DNA of 64,000 nt from Euphorbia lathyris (GCF_963576675.1 NC_088913.1:22206001-22270000); one strand, 5' to 3'. Positions 33,401-46,017 are shown, counted from the first letter of the stretch. The notes: generated from the sequence alone by a model not told the origin. Made by a program: numbers and translations.

Positions 33401-35195
33401 AATAATATAAGTGAACTTATGAGAAAAAAATTGCCAACAAGGGGACTCGAAACAGTGACCCAAGGATTCATGAGGACGTGTTATATCAACAGATCTACGA
33501 TTAATGACTGTCATAAAAAAATAGCGAGGTATATAACAAGGAAAACCTTCATACGTACACTCACAAATATATTAGATTGTTTCAATTGCAATTAATGTTC
33601 AAATCTTTTTTTTTCTATTAATATTTATTATTTCGGCATATGGAAAAAGTTGCATACATTTTGACATTATGGTTGTTCAAATTTAATTAAAATAAAAATT
33701 TATAAAATTTGCTGAAAAGAGGAATCGAACACATGACCTTAAGATTCAAGGGGTGTCTCTATACCATCAGGACAATGAGTTATTTCTGTTTATGGTTACA
33801 CCGATTTATCTAAGACGACTTTTTAATTCCTTTTGGTTTAATAATATTTTCTTGGGAAAAGTACAAAAATAAACATTGTGGTTCCACTCATTTTCAATTG
33901 CAGTTCTGTGGTTTAAAAGTTTGCAAAATGGTGCCTTGAGGTTCATTCCGTTAGCAAATACATACCAAATTGACTAACGGTGTTAAAAGTCAAAGAAAAA
34001 AGAGTTAATTTGGTCCTTATATTTATTTATTTTATAAATTAAACCCCCTAATTATCTAATTATCACAAAAAAACCCCAAAAATAAAAAATAAAAATCAAT
34101 TACACCATCTTCTCCATTTCTCTTTATTTTTTTTCTTCTTTCTCTCTCTTCTCTCTCCCCCTTTTGTTAATTTCTTTCTCTATCTTGCTTTAATCCTGAA
34201 TTTATGTTGAAGACTACGCAATTCTCATCTACTCCTCCTCTTTCCGGTTCATTTCTTCCTTGTAACTCTCTCTCTCTCTCTAGGTTCTGTGTATTGCCAA
34301 GTTCAATTTCTTAAAGCGACTCCGATTTGCTAATTCAGGCGGGTTAAAGGTGGGTCTGGTTTGTTTTTATATTCCAATTTGATGAAATTATGTTTGTGTT
34401 TGAATTCGTTGTCTTGTCTAATCTGCTAAATACAAGCTAACATTTTTCCTATGCTTCAACATTTGAATCATAAATTAGTGTGAGAGGAAGCAATAGTTTC
34501 CCAAAAAATTTCAGTGAATCGACAATTGATTTCTTACCTGAATCTTCCATATTGACATCATTCAGTGAATCAACAATTGATTTCCTGTTCCCCGGAAGAG
34601 CATGAGTTTTTCCTTGCCTCCACCGTCGACGCTTTTCCACCTGCACCGTCTCCATTGTTATCGCCGATCTCTCGTAGTGGCTGCGGGTCGTTCCTTCAAG
34701 CTCGTCTAGGCGGGTCAGTCCTCTAGCAGTAACCATGTACACTTCGTCCGTGACCTGAGATTTTCCTAATTATCTGTTTTTCAACAATTGGAATTTTAAT
34801 TTTAATTTCCAGTTTTAACAAAAAAAAAAAAAGAGAGAGAAGAGAGAAAAAAGAAAAAGAAATAAAAAAAATTAAAGAGAAATGGAGAAGATGGTGTAAT
34901 TGATTTTTATTTTTTTATTTTTGGTTTTTTTGTGATAATTAGATAATTAGGGGGTTTAATTTATAAAATAAATAAATATAAGGACCAAATTAACTCTTTT
35001 TCTTTTGACTTTTAACACCGTTAGTCAATTTGGTATGTGTTTGCTAATGGAATGAACCTCAAGGCACCATTTTACAAACTTTTAAACCACAAGACTGCAA
35101 TCGAAAATGAGTGTAACCACAAGGTTTATTTTTATACTTTTCCCTATTTTCTTTATTTCATGTGCAATTAAGGTCTTATTGCCTTCTATATAAAA
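30478..35195. repeat. Satellite block III (15 monomers + tail), with a MULE insertion
   Basis: Marks from 30659 to 33019 in the 168/187/149 pattern: five trimers, the last ending in the tail-type monomer. The tail has AAGACGTCTT at about 33376 and both tRNA-like cassettes. The MULE-type element at 33854-35144 lies in the AT-rich end of the tail. Confidence 0.95.
33854..35144. mobile_element. Pack-MULE-like element, ~290 bp inverted arms, 9 bp TSD
   Basis: Starts GGGAAAAGTAC and ends ATACTTTTCCC; the arms stay complementary for about 290 bp. The TSD is TATTTTCTT (33845-33853 and 35145-35153). The empty site, ATATTTTCTTTATTTC, is preserved in the other satellite tails (for example about 30430), which proves the limits. 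The interior (about 34150-34830) is less AT-rich and has a CT-run followed by an intron/UTR-like stretch and a minus-strand frame (34742-34449) with two copies of KSIVDSL. That looks like captured host sequence, but I do not recognise the source. No transposase is present. Confidence 0.92.
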
Positions 35196-36823
35196 AAAGG
35201 TTTTATTGCCTTCTAAATATATTACATTAATTCAATTACAATTAAGGTTCCTTTTTTATTATTATTACTAATATTATTATTTCAGAGTATCTTATATTAA
35301 AAAAGTTGCATACAACTTTGACAATATGGTTGTCCAAATTTAATCAAAATCAATAAACAAAGAAATTTGCTGAAAATGGGAATCGAACACATGACCATAA
35401 GATTCAAGGGGGACATGACAATATGGTTGTCATATTTAATCAATAATTTATTTAATAATTATTTTTTTTTTACCTCACGTAACCTTAGCCTAAACTAATA
35501 ATAATAGTAGTAAATTAGTTAGATTTTGTTATATTATTGGTTTGTTAATCAATTAGTTTAGTAGTAATTAATAGCTCTATTTTTGAATGCATTGACTTCA
35601 CAAATACATTAAATGCAATTCGGAACTCATTCATATCAAACGTGCATATTTACGGACATAAGAAGACGTCTTCTCATATATTGATTCAACTATAACTAAG
35701 GTTTCAATAATAATAATAATAATAAATACATACTTGTTCGAATTAAAATAATACTTGCCAAAATAAGGTGACTCGAACACATGATCATTTATTTCAAGGG
35801 GAATTTGTTTTACCAACTGGACAAGGGGCTATTACTGCTAAGATTAACAACAAATTATTTGAGATTATTGTGTTGTACATAAAAATACCTAAAATGGGAA
35901 CCTTGGTTATGAGGGGAATTGAAGTAGCATGTTCAACTACTAACATGGAATCAAAGTGGTAGAAGACATCCAGAATATGTCGGCACCCCTTTCGACCAGA
36001 TAAACAAAACCCAAATGAATAAATAATCAATAACCCGAAACAAAACCCAAATTAATAAATAATCAATCACCCAAATAAGAACATAAGCAAATTAAAAGAA
36101 AACATGTTAATAACCCGAAACAAAACCCAAATGAATAGATAATCAATCACCCAAATAAGAAAATAAGCAAATTAAAAGAAAAGAAAAGATGAAATCAACT
36201 GATGTCAAAGCTCCCTGATGAAATCAACCGATACATAAATGTTTGCTCAACTGATGTCAAAGCTCCCTGGGGTACAATTATACAAATGAGTAACTATTGC
36301 AGCCCAGGAAGTTTAGACATTAGTTCTTCAAACATTTTTTCTTCTCTTGAAGGTATATATGTCTCGCCTAATTTGTGGATTCTCCACAAGTAGTTTAATA
36401 GTTTTTTTTTTAGAATACATAAACACAGAAAAGAGTTCCATTTCAGTTATTTATATGTAAATGTCAATGCAGTTGGAGACTCTTTAGTTTCCCATCATCA
36501 ATGAAAGGAATATCAAAAAAAGGCTGCAACTCTTTACGTATAAAAGTGGTAAAATAATTGAGGATGACCAGTTACATCAGTCATCTCCCATTCTCCATTA
36601 TTGAATATACTAGTAATAACTTAAACAAGTAATATAGTAATAATAATTTAACTAAAAGATATGATTACACGATATCCATAATGAATCTATATTCAATAAT
36701 TCAGACAGATGCATCATATAAAGACAAAAAATAATTAAAAGACGTCTTCCAGTATTCTTTCGTTTCAAATTTTTAACTTATCATGCATTTATTATACTGT
36801 CACATTAATGGCATAAAATCGAC
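35196..36823. repeat. Spacer S1, duplicate of 42272-44004
   Basis: Nearly identical to the sequence just upstream of the small gene at 44158. It contains a perfect GAAGACGTCTTC (35662-35673), a truncated T2-like cassette (about 35368-35413), another antisense tRNA-like cassette (about 35757-35840), a 63-codon open frame (36202-36393) and AGACGTCTTC (about 36740). The gene itself is missing: similarity stops at ATAAAATCGAC, about 150 bp before where its ATG would be. Confidence 0.92.
35662..35673. promoter_or_regulatory. 12 bp palindrome GAAGACGTCTTC
   Basis: Perfect palindrome with the GACGTC core (a C-box-type bZIP site in plants). Identical 12-mers occur at 42747 and 52318. Shorter versions (AGACGTCT) occur in the satellite tails and near 36740, 43921 and 51063. 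A binding role is inference. Confidence 0.55.
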
Positions 36824-37162
36824 AAGTAGTTTAATTGAATACGACGGAATTCATAACAAGGCAAACAATAATTCATACAATTAGAAAGATATTAAATTGA
36901 TTCAATTGCAATTAAGGTTCGTACTCTTTTTTCCATTAATATTATTATTTCATATGAAGAAAAGTTGCATACATTTTGACATTATAGTTGTTCAAATTTA
37001 ATTAAATTCATTAATTACAAAATTTGCTGAAAAGGGGAATCGAACATATGACCATAAGATTCAAGGTGAGTCGCTATACCATCAGGACAATGAGCTATTT
37101 CTGTTTAAGCTTACACCGATTTATCTAAGGCGACTTTTTAATTCCTTTTGTTTTAATAATAT
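36824..37162. repeat. Partial satellite tail joining S1 to block IV
   Basis: Carries a T2-type tRNA-like cassette (about 37026-37105) and the AT-rich tail end, then jumps into the middle of a monomer, a rearrangement junction. Confidence 0.8.
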
Positions 37163-38339
37163 TTTCTTTATTTTGAGGTCATGAAACCTTATCGTAACCT
37201 AACACCGTCATACTTAACGTATCTTTGTTTGAATAATTAAGTAATAATCACGATATACATACAAAAGTCCCTAGGGTTTCTCAGCCCATTATTCGAACGA
37301 TTGTGTTTTATATCCATATAATAATATAGCTTTTTTAACTTTTATTTGAAGTCATGAAACCTTATCGTAATAATCAAGTAATAATTAAGTAATAATCACT
37401 AGCTCCATAAAAAACTCCCTAGGGTTTCTTAGCTCATTAATTAAACGATTATGTTCTATATTCATCTAATAATATTTTTATTTTAATTTTGAGGTCACGA
37501 AACCTTATCGTAACCTGACACCATCGGGCTTGACAAATCTTGGTCTGACTAATTAAGTAATAATCACGATATCCATGTCCCTAGGGTTTCTCAGCTCGTT
37601 ATTCAGACGATTGTGTTCTATATTTATTTTATCAATCATTTATCTAATAATATATATTTTTTAAAATTTTGAGGTCATGAAACCTTATCGTAACCTAACA
37701 CTGTCGTACTTAACGTATCTTTGTTTGAATAATTAAGTAATAATCACGATATACATACAAAAGTCCCTAGGGTTTCTCAGCTCATTATTCGAACGATTTT
37801 GTTCTATATCCATATAATAATATAGCTTTTTTAACTTTTATTTGAAGTCATGAAACCTTATCGTAATAATCAAGTAATAATTAAGTAATAATCACTAGCT
37901 CCATAAAAAACTCCCTAGGGTTTCTCAGCTCGTTAATTAAACGATTGTGTTCTATATTCATCTAATAATATTTTTATTTTAATTTTAAGGTCACGAAACC
38001 TTATCGTAACCTAAAACCATCGGGCTTGACATATCTTGGTCTGACTAATTAAGTAATAATCACGATATCCATACAAAAGTCCCTAGGGTTTCTCAGCTCG
38101 TTTTTCGGACGATTGTGTTCTATATTTATTTTATCAATCATTTATCTAATAATATATATATATTTTTTAATTTTGAGGTCATGAAACCTTATCGTAACCT
38201 AACATCGTCGTACTTAACGTATCTTTTTATGAATAATTAAGTAATAATCATGATATCCATACAAAAGTCACTAGGGTTTCTCAGCTCGTTATTCGGACGA
38301 TTGTGTTCTATATTTATTTTATCAATCATTTATCTAATA

Positions 38340-38379
<40 letters not shown>

Positions 38380-39350
38380 TTTAATTTTGAGGTCATGAAA
38401 CCTTATCGTAACCAAACACTGTCGTACTTAACGTATCTTTGTGTGAATAATTAAGTAATACTCATGATCTCCATACAAAAGTCCATAGGGTTTCTCAGCT
38501 CGTTAATTGAACGATTGTGTTCTATATTCTACATTTATCAAACATTTTTTTGTATCATTATTTATAAAAAATATTTAATTGGAATTTAATCACTGTGAAT
38601 GTAAAAAATAATCAAATGTATATTGTCCCCTCCTCATATTCAAAGTTAAAAAAATAAATCTAAAAATATTATAGTAGTAGTATTTTATTTAGGTTTTCTT
38701 AACTTGGTTTGTTAATCAATTGGTGTTACTATTAATTAATTGCTCTCTTACCTCAAAATTCGAATGCATTAATTTCACAAATATATTAAATGCAAATCAG
38801 AACGCATCCATCTGAAACGTGTTCATTAATTCATAAAGGAAGACGTCTTATACTAAAGAGTAAAATAATATAAGTGAACTTATGAGAAAAAAATTGCCAA
38901 CAAGGGGACTCGAAACAGTGACCCAAGGATTCATGAGGACGTGTTATACTAACAGATCTACGATTAATGACTGTCGTAAAAAATAGCACGTATATAACAA
39001 GGAAAACCTTCATACGTACACTCACAAATATATTAGATTGTTTCAATTGCAATTAATGTTCAAATCTTTTTTTTTCTATTAATATTTATTATTTCGGCAT
39101 ATGGAAAAAGTTGCATACATTTTGACATTATGGTTGTTCAAATTTAATTAAAATAAAAATTTATAAAATTTGCTGAAAAGGGGAATCGAACACATGACCT
39201 TAAGATTCAAGGGGAGTCACTATACCATCAAGACAATGAGCCATTTCTGTTTATGCTTACACCAATTTATCTAAGGCGACTTTTTAATTCCTTTTGTTTT
39301 AATAATATTTTCTTTATTTCATGTACAATTAAGGTCTTATTGCCTTCTAT
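37163..39350. repeat. Satellite block IV (8 monomers + tail)
   Basis: Marks near 37269, 37417, 37579, 37765, 37913, 38081, 38269 and 38483. The third monomer is shortened, and the seventh has an expanded (AT)n run (about 38341-38378). The tail holds AAGACGTCTT (about 38841) and both tRNA-like cassettes. Confidence 0.95.
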
Positions 39351-42271
39351 ATAAAAAAAGGTTTTATTGCCTTGCGTAGGCTTAAATAACGTACCATAAC
39401 GTGAATAATTAAGTAATAATCACGATATCCATATAATAATATAGCTTTTTTAACTTTTATTTGAAGTCATGCAACCTTATCGTAATAATCAAGTAATAAT
39501 TAAGTAATAATCACTAGCTCCATAAAAAAACTCCCTAGAATTTCTCAGCTCGTTAATTAAACGATTATGTTCTATATTCATCTAATAATATTTTTATTTT
39601 AATTTTGAGGTCACGAAACCTTATCGTAACCTAACACCATCGGGCTTGACATATCTTTGTCTGACTAATTAAGTAATAATCACGATAGCCATACAAAGGT
39701 CCCTAGGGTTTCTCAGCTCGTTATTCGGAGGATTGTGTTCTATATTTATTTTATCAATCATTTATCTAATAATATATATTTTTTTAAAATTTTGAGGTCA
39801 TGAAACCTTATCGTAACCTAACACCGTCGTACTTAACGTATCTTTGTTTGAATAATTAAGTAATAATCACGATATACATACAAAAGTCCCTAGGGTTTCT
39901 CAGCTCATTATTCGAACGATTGTGTTCTATATCCATATAATAATATAGCTTTTTTAACTTTTATTTGAAGTCATGAAACCTTATCGTAATAATCAAGTAA
40001 TAATTAAGTAATAATCACTAGCTCCATAAAAAAACTCCCTAGGGTTTCTCAGCTCGTTAATTAAACGATTATGTTCTATATTCATCTAATAATATTTTTA
40101 TTTTAATTTTGAGGTCACGAAACCTTATCGTAACCTAACACCATCGGGCTTGACATATCTTTGTCTGACTAATTAAGTAATAATCACGATAGCCATACAA
40201 AGGTCCCTAGGGTTTCTCAGCTCGTTATTCGGAGGATTGTGTTCTATATTTATTTTATCAATCATTTATCTAATAATATATATTTTTTTAAAATTTTGAG
40301 GTCATGAAACCTTATCGTAATCTAACACCGTCGTACTTAACGTATCTTTGTTTGAATAATTAAGTAATAATCACGATATACATACAAAAGTCCCTAGGGT
40401 TTCTCAGCTCATTATTTGAACGATTGTGTTCTATATCCATATAATAATATAGCTTTTTTAACTTTTATTTGAAGTCATGAAACCTTATCGTAATAATCAA
40501 GTAATAATTAAGTAATAATCATTAGCTCCATAAAATAAACTCCCTAGGGTTTCTCAGCTCGTTAATTAAACGATTATGTTCTATATTCATCTAATAATAT
40601 TTTTATTTTAATTTTGAGTTCACGAAACCTTATCGTAACCTAACACCATCGGGCTTGACATATCTTGGTCTGACTAATTAAGTAATAATCACGATATCCA
40701 TACAAAAGTCCCTAGGGTTTCTCAGCTCGTTATTCGGACGATTGTGTTCTATATTTATTTTATCAATCATTTATCTAATAATATATATTTTTTTAAAATT
40801 TGGAGGTCATGAAACCTTATCGTAACCTAACACCGTCGTACTTAACGTATCTTTGTTTGAATAATTAAGTAATAATCACGATATACATACAAAAGTCCCT
40901 AGGGTTTCTCAGCTCATTATTCGAACGATTGTGTTCTATATCCATATAATAATATAGCTTTTTTAACTTTTATTTGAAGTCATGAAACCTTATCGTAATA
41001 ATCAAGTAATAATTAAGTAATAATCACTAGCTCCATAAAAAACTCCCTAGGGTTTCTCAGCTCGTTAATTAAACGATTATGTTCTATATTCGTCTAATAA
41101 TATTTTTATTTTAATTTTGAGGTCACGAAACCTTATCGTAACCTAAAACCATCGGGCTTGACATATCTTGGTCTGACTAATTAAGTAATAATCACGATAT
41201 CCATACAAAAGTCCCTAGGGTTTCTCAGCTCGTTATTCGGACGATTGTGTTCTATATTTATTTTATCAATCATTTATCTAATAATATATATATATTTTTT
41301 AATTTTGAGGTAATGAAACCTTATCGTAACCTAACATCGTAGTACTTAACGTATCTTTGTGTGAATAATTAAGTAATACTCATGATCTCCATACAAAAGT
41401 CCCTAGGGTTTCTCAGCTCGTTAATTGAACGATTGTGTTCTATATTCTACATTTATCAAACATTTTTTTGTATCATTATTTATAAAAAAAAATTTAATTG
41501 GAATTTAATCACTCTGAATGTAAAAAATAATCAAATGTATATTGTCCCCTCCTCATATTCAAAGTTAAAAAAATAAATCTAAAAATATTATAGTAGTAGT
41601 ATTTTATTTAGGTTTTCTTAGCTTGGTTTGTTAATCAATTGGTGTTACTATTAATTAATTGCTTCCTTACCTCAAAATTCGAATGCATTAATTTCACAAA
41701 TACATTAAATGCAAATCAGAACGCATCCATATGAAACGTGTTCATTAATTCATAAAGGAAGACGTCTTATACTAAAGAGTAAAATAATATAAGTGAACTT
41801 ATGAGAAAAAAATTGCCAACCAGGGGACTCGAAACAGTGACCTAAGGATTCATGAGGACGTGTTATACCAACAGATCTACGATTAATGACTGTCATAAAA
41901 AATAGCGCGGTATATAACAAGGAAAACCTTCATACGTACACTCACAAATATATTAGATTGTTTCAATTGCAATTAATGTTCAAATCTTTTTTTTTTCTAT
42001 TAATATTTATTATTTCGGCATATGGAAAAAGTTGCATACATTTTGACATTATGGTTGTTCAAACTTAATTAAAATAAAAATTTATAAAATTTGCTGAAAA
42101 GGGGAATTGAACACATGACCTTAAGATTCAATGGAAGTCACTATACCATCAGGACAATGAGCTATTTTTGTTTATGCTTACATCGATTTATTTAAGGCGA
42201 CTTTTTAATTCCTTTTGTTTTAATAATATTTTCTTTATTTCATGTGCAATTAAGGTCTTATTGCCTTCTAT
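39351..42271. repeat. Satellite block V (12 monomers + tail)
   Basis: Four trimers with marks from about 39533 to 41400. The first has lost the palindrome (CCCTAGAA). Two successive trimers share private changes (CAAAGGTCC, GGAGGATTG), a sign of recent local duplication. The tail is as in the other blocks, with AAGACGTCTT at about 41761. Confidence 0.95.
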
Positions 42272-44004
42272 ATAAAAAAAAGGTTTTATTGCCTTCTAAA
42301 TATATTACATTAATTCAATTACAATTAAGGTTCCTTTTTTTATTATTATTACTAATATTATTATTTCAGAGTATCTTATATTAAAAAAGTTGCATACAAC
42401 TTTGACAATATGGTTGTCCAAATTTAATCAAAATCAATAAACAAAGAAATTTGCTGAAAATGGGAATCGAACACATGACCATAAGATTCAAGGGGAACAT
42501 GACAATATGGTTGTCATATTTAATCAATAATTTATTTAATAATTATTATTTTTTTTACCTCACGTAACCTTAGCCTAAACTAATAATAATAGTAGTAAAT
42601 TAGTTAGATTTTGTTATATTATTGGTTTGTTAATCAATTAGTTTAGTAGTAATTAATAGCTCTATTTTCGAATGCATTGACTTCACAAATACATTAAATG
42701 CAATTCGGAACTCATTCATATCAAACGTGCATATTTACGGACATAGGAAGACGTCTTCTCATATATTGATTCAACTATAACTAAGGTTTCAATAATAATA
42801 ACAATAATAAATACATACTTGTTCGAATTAAAATAATACTTGCCAAAATAAGGTGACTCGAACACATGATCATTTATTTCAATGGGAATTTGTTTTACCA
42901 ACTGGACAAGGGGCTATTACTGCTAAGATTAACAACAAATTATTTGAGATTATTGTGTTGTACATAAAAATACCTAAAATGGGAACCTTGGTTATGAGGG
43001 GAATTGAAGTAGCATGTTCAACTGCTAACATGGAATCAAAGTGGTAGAAGACATCCAGAATACGTCGGCACCCCTTTCGACCAGATAAACAAAACCCAAA
43101 TGAATAAATAATCAATAACCCGAAACAAAACCCAAATGAATAAATAATCAATCACCCAAATAAGAACATAAGCAAATTAAAAGAAAACATGTTTAAATGC
43201 TAACATGGAATCAAAGTGGAAGAAGACATCCAGAATACGTCGGCACCCCTTTCGACCAGATAAACAAAACCCAAATGAATAAATAATCAATAACCCGAAA
43301 CAAAACCCAAATGAATAAATAATCAATCACCCAAATAAGAAAATAAGCAAATTAAAAGAAAAGAAAAGATGAAATCAACTGATGTCAAAGCTCCCTGATG
43401 AAATCAACCGATACATAAATGTTTGCTCAACTGATGTCAAAGCTCCCTGGGGTACAATTATACAAATGAGTAACTATTGCAGCCCAGGAAGTTTAGACAT
43501 TAGTTCTTCAAACATTTTTTCTTCTCTTGAAGGTATATATGTCTCGCCTAATTTGTGGATTCTCCACAAGTAGTTTAATAGTTTTTTTTTTTAGAATACA
43601 TAAACACAGAAAAGAGTTCCATTTCAGTTATTTATATGTAAATGTCAATGCAGTTGGAGACTCTTTAGTTTCCCATCATCAATGAAAGGAATATCAAAAA
43701 AAGGCTGCAACTCTTTACGTATAAAAGTGGTAAAATAATTAAGGATGACCAGTTACATCAGTCATCTCCCATTCTCCATTATTGAATATACTAGTAATAA
43801 CTTAAACAAGTAATATAGTAATAATAATTTAACTAAAAGATATGATTACACGATATCCATAATGAATCTATATTCAATAATTCAGACAGATGCATCATAT
43901 AAAGACAAAAAATAATTAAAAGACGTCTTCCAGTATTCTTTCGTTTCAAATTTTTAACTTATCATGCATTTATTATACTGTCACATTAATGGCATAAAAT
44001 CGAC
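42272..44004. repeat. Spacer S2, upstream region of the 44158 gene
   Basis: Duplicate of S1, with an extra local tandem duplication of about 180 bp (units near 43020 and 43197). It holds GAAGACGTCTTC at 42747-42758 and AGACGTCTTC at 43921-43930, plus an antisense tRNA-like cassette near 42842-42920. Unlike S1, it is followed by the gene. Confidence 0.92.
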
Positions 44005-44055
44005 CTTGCATTTATTATTGTATGCAAGAAATTTGAAAAGAATTTTTAGTAGTAG

Positions 44056-44063
44056 TATAAATA
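44056..44063 (+). promoter_or_regulatory. TATA box of the 44158 gene
   Basis: TATAAATA, 102 bp before the ATG. A four-codon upstream ORF (44075-44089) lies between the TATA box and the start. Confidence 0.6.
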
Positions 44064-44157
44064 AGCTTGAATCGATGGAAATCATTTAAAGTATAACATT
44101 GGCTATCAAAGTTTATCAATCATTTATCATTTCATCTTCAAATATAATTCATATTAT

Positions 44158-44478
44158 ATGGATAAGTCTGAAAAGCAGATTGGAAACATTATGGGAGAGA
44201 AGGATGATGTTACTGATACCGATGCCACAAAAGCATTGGCTGATTTTTCAAACATGATTACAAGTTTTAATGATTCATTCGTGGAAGGAGATGCAGATTC
44301 AATAATAGACTTCATGCAGGTGATTGCATCTGCCACAAAATTGATGTATGAGTCAGCGGCTAAATATATGAAATCCGAATTGGAAGAGATTGAGGAGTTG
44401 AAGGATGAAGTTGAGGAGGCGAAGGAGACGTTGAAGGCTTTTAACAAGATGAACAAAGTATTGGATAGGTTGGAATAG
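44158..44478 (+). CDS. Small acidic helical/coiled-coil protein, unknown function
   Basis: 106 residues, no signal peptide or membrane segment. I do not recognise the family. Residues 25-100 are predicted-helix-like: a segment with GDADSIIDFMQVIASATKLM, then a heptad-rich acidic stretch (SELEEIEELKDEVEEAKETL), which suggests a coiled coil. The segment from the GD motif onward aligns with the minus-strand protein at 45609-45950: GD, then II/IL, FM.V..SA, S.A.Y..S..EE.E.L. It more weakly matches the end of the 51186 protein. A TATA box and the GACGTC motif at 43921 lie upstream. The gene is convergent with 45609. It could be a dimerising partner protein; this is inference. Confidence 0.72.
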   Translation: MDKSEKQIGNIMGEKDDVTDTDATKALADFSNMITSFNDSFVEGDADSIIDFMQVIASATKLMYESAAKYMKSELEEIEELKDEVEEAKETLKAFNKMNKVLDRLE

Positions 44479-45608
44479 TCAACTACACATGTTATGTTTG
44501 CTTTGTTTAATATTGTTGTTTTGTGGGATACCGTAAACACAGTTTTTATTTTAATGCAAAATAATTTCTTATCTACTGAAGTTTATATTAATAATTGCAT
44601 TTAAGAATATATTTGATTTGAGTATATTTTATGGGACACTGCTAAATGGATAGAAAAAATGGGGATAGAATGAATAGAATGAGTTAAAATATCATAATTA
44701 CCCTTCATAAAATAAAATTAGATTTTCGTTTATATATTTGTAGTCATGGGAACTCACAAACTAAAATAGTATTTAATGTACTAGTAGTATTGAATCATTA
44801 ATAGAATATAAAAATAAACAAAATAAAAATATTTCAAAAGGGCATTTTGGTAGGATTTTTTTTTCTATCCCTTCTATCCGGATAAATTCTATCCGGATAG
44901 CTTTTCTCTATTTTATGTGTAGTGAGGCAATAAAATTTGTAAATGCTTAAAATATCCGTTTTTTCATATTACATCTAAAAACTTGTAATTTTAAAGTACG
45001 ATTTGCATAGGGATAATGAAAATGTGTTGGTGCTTAAATTGTTAAATTAATTGTGTAGTGAAACAAGTATAATTTGGAAATATCTAAAACATCTGTTACT
45101 TCATATTACATCTAAAAACTTGTAATTTTGAAGTACATTATAATTTTGTGATATAGTCGGTTTAACATGAAAAGTTTAATTATATTTAATTAAGATTTGT
45201 AATAATTAATATTTAATAAAGGATATCGTAGGTGTAATTTTATGAACTAATTTTTTTCCGTAGCTCAATTTTTTTTTTTGGGTTGTCAAAATATTATTCT
45301 ACTCAAATATAATTTGAAAATACCTAAAACATCTGTTTCTTTATATTACAATTCGTTATATAATCGGTTTAACATGAAAAGTTTAATTATATTTAATTGA
45401 TTTAACATAATATAAACCTTAATTTTGACATCAATAATTTACATTTAATAAATATAAAAAAACATAATATTTCAATATTAGTGAGATTGTGATGATAGAG
45501 AAAACCATAGTACTATTATTGAAAATGAAAAAGAACTGTGTAAACATAAGTAAAACAACAAATAAAAGATCCATAAAAAACAACAAAATAAAGTAAAAGA
45601 CAAAAACA
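44479..45608. repeat. Region between convergent small genes, with direct repeats
   Basis: Three related segments with CATATTACATCTAAAAACTTG or its derivative lie near 44968, 45102 and 45338. Two copies of CGGTTTAACATGAAAAGTTT follow near 45158 and 45366. The repeats suggest local duplication in the 3' flanks. No gene seen. Confidence 0.7.
44637..44924. mobile_element. Possible small CACTA-like or other MITE
   Basis: Imperfect inverted ends: CACTGCTAAATGGATAGAAA at the left, and the right end reads CACTACACATAAAATAGAG on the opposite strand. GGATAGAA / TTCTATCC motifs are inside. The TSD is not clear. Confidence 0.4.
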
Positions 45609-45950
45609 TCACAGTTTATCTATTCTTAAATCCACATTCACATTATGTGCAGCATTAATTTTTGCCTTCAGATCTTTCAGCTTCTTCACCAATTTCTCCT
45701 TCTCCTCCATTTTTGACTCAAAATAATCAGCAATTGAATCAGAGAGAAACACTAATGCAGATGAAACAACTTTCATGAATTTTAGGATTTCATCCTTGTC
45801 TCCACGCTTGAGTGAAACTTGTACTCCATTTAGAACACTTTCATAATAAACTCCCAATTGAGTATCATCACTACCCTCACTATCTTCGCACGTCTTTCTC
45901 TTTTTACCTGAGGACTCACCTGCCACGTTACCAAGATTCTCTGCTGACAT
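45609..45950 (-). CDS. Small helical/coiled-coil protein, paralogue of 44158 product
   Basis: 113 residues. The N-terminus is Ser/Glu-rich with a GKKRK basic cluster that could be a nuclear localisation signal. The C-terminal half (RGDKDEILKFMKVVSSALVF onward, then SDSIADYFESKMEEKEKLV) aligns with the 44158 protein and ends in a Lys/Leu-rich coiled-coil-like helix. Unknown function. In the ancestral arrangement the ATG lay about 59 bp from a CTATATAAATAG box (50883-50894, minus strand). The CACTA element at 46002-50871 has been inserted between them, 51 bp upstream of the ATG. The original core promoter is therefore separated by 4.9 kb, so expression would need a CACTA-derived promoter or excision. 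Confidence 0.75.
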   Translation of the reverse strand: MSAENLGNVAGESSGKKRKTCEDSEGSDDTQLGVYYESVLNGVQVSLKRGDKDEILKFMKVVSSALVFLSDSIADYFESKMEEKEKLVKKLKDLKAKINAAHNVNVDLRIDKL

Positions 45951-46017
45951 ATTTATCAGTGATTACAACACTTTGATAGTGCTATGTGAAATGGTATGCA
46001 TCACTAGTACAGAAATG

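Noticed and set aside
36202..36393. 63-codon ORF, identical at 43382-43573
   Set aside because: Identity is explained by the S1/S2 duplication, which is equally similar outside the frame. There is no promoter or homologue evidence.
27605..42166. Functional tRNA genes in the satellite tails
   Set aside because: Box A and box B are present, but acceptor and T-stems do not pair and no clear anticodon arm forms. I list them as tRNA-like only.
26468..44005. Interstitial telomere array
   Set aside because: Each monomer has only one TAGGGTTT; there are no tandem TTTAGGG runs. Telo-box is the better term.
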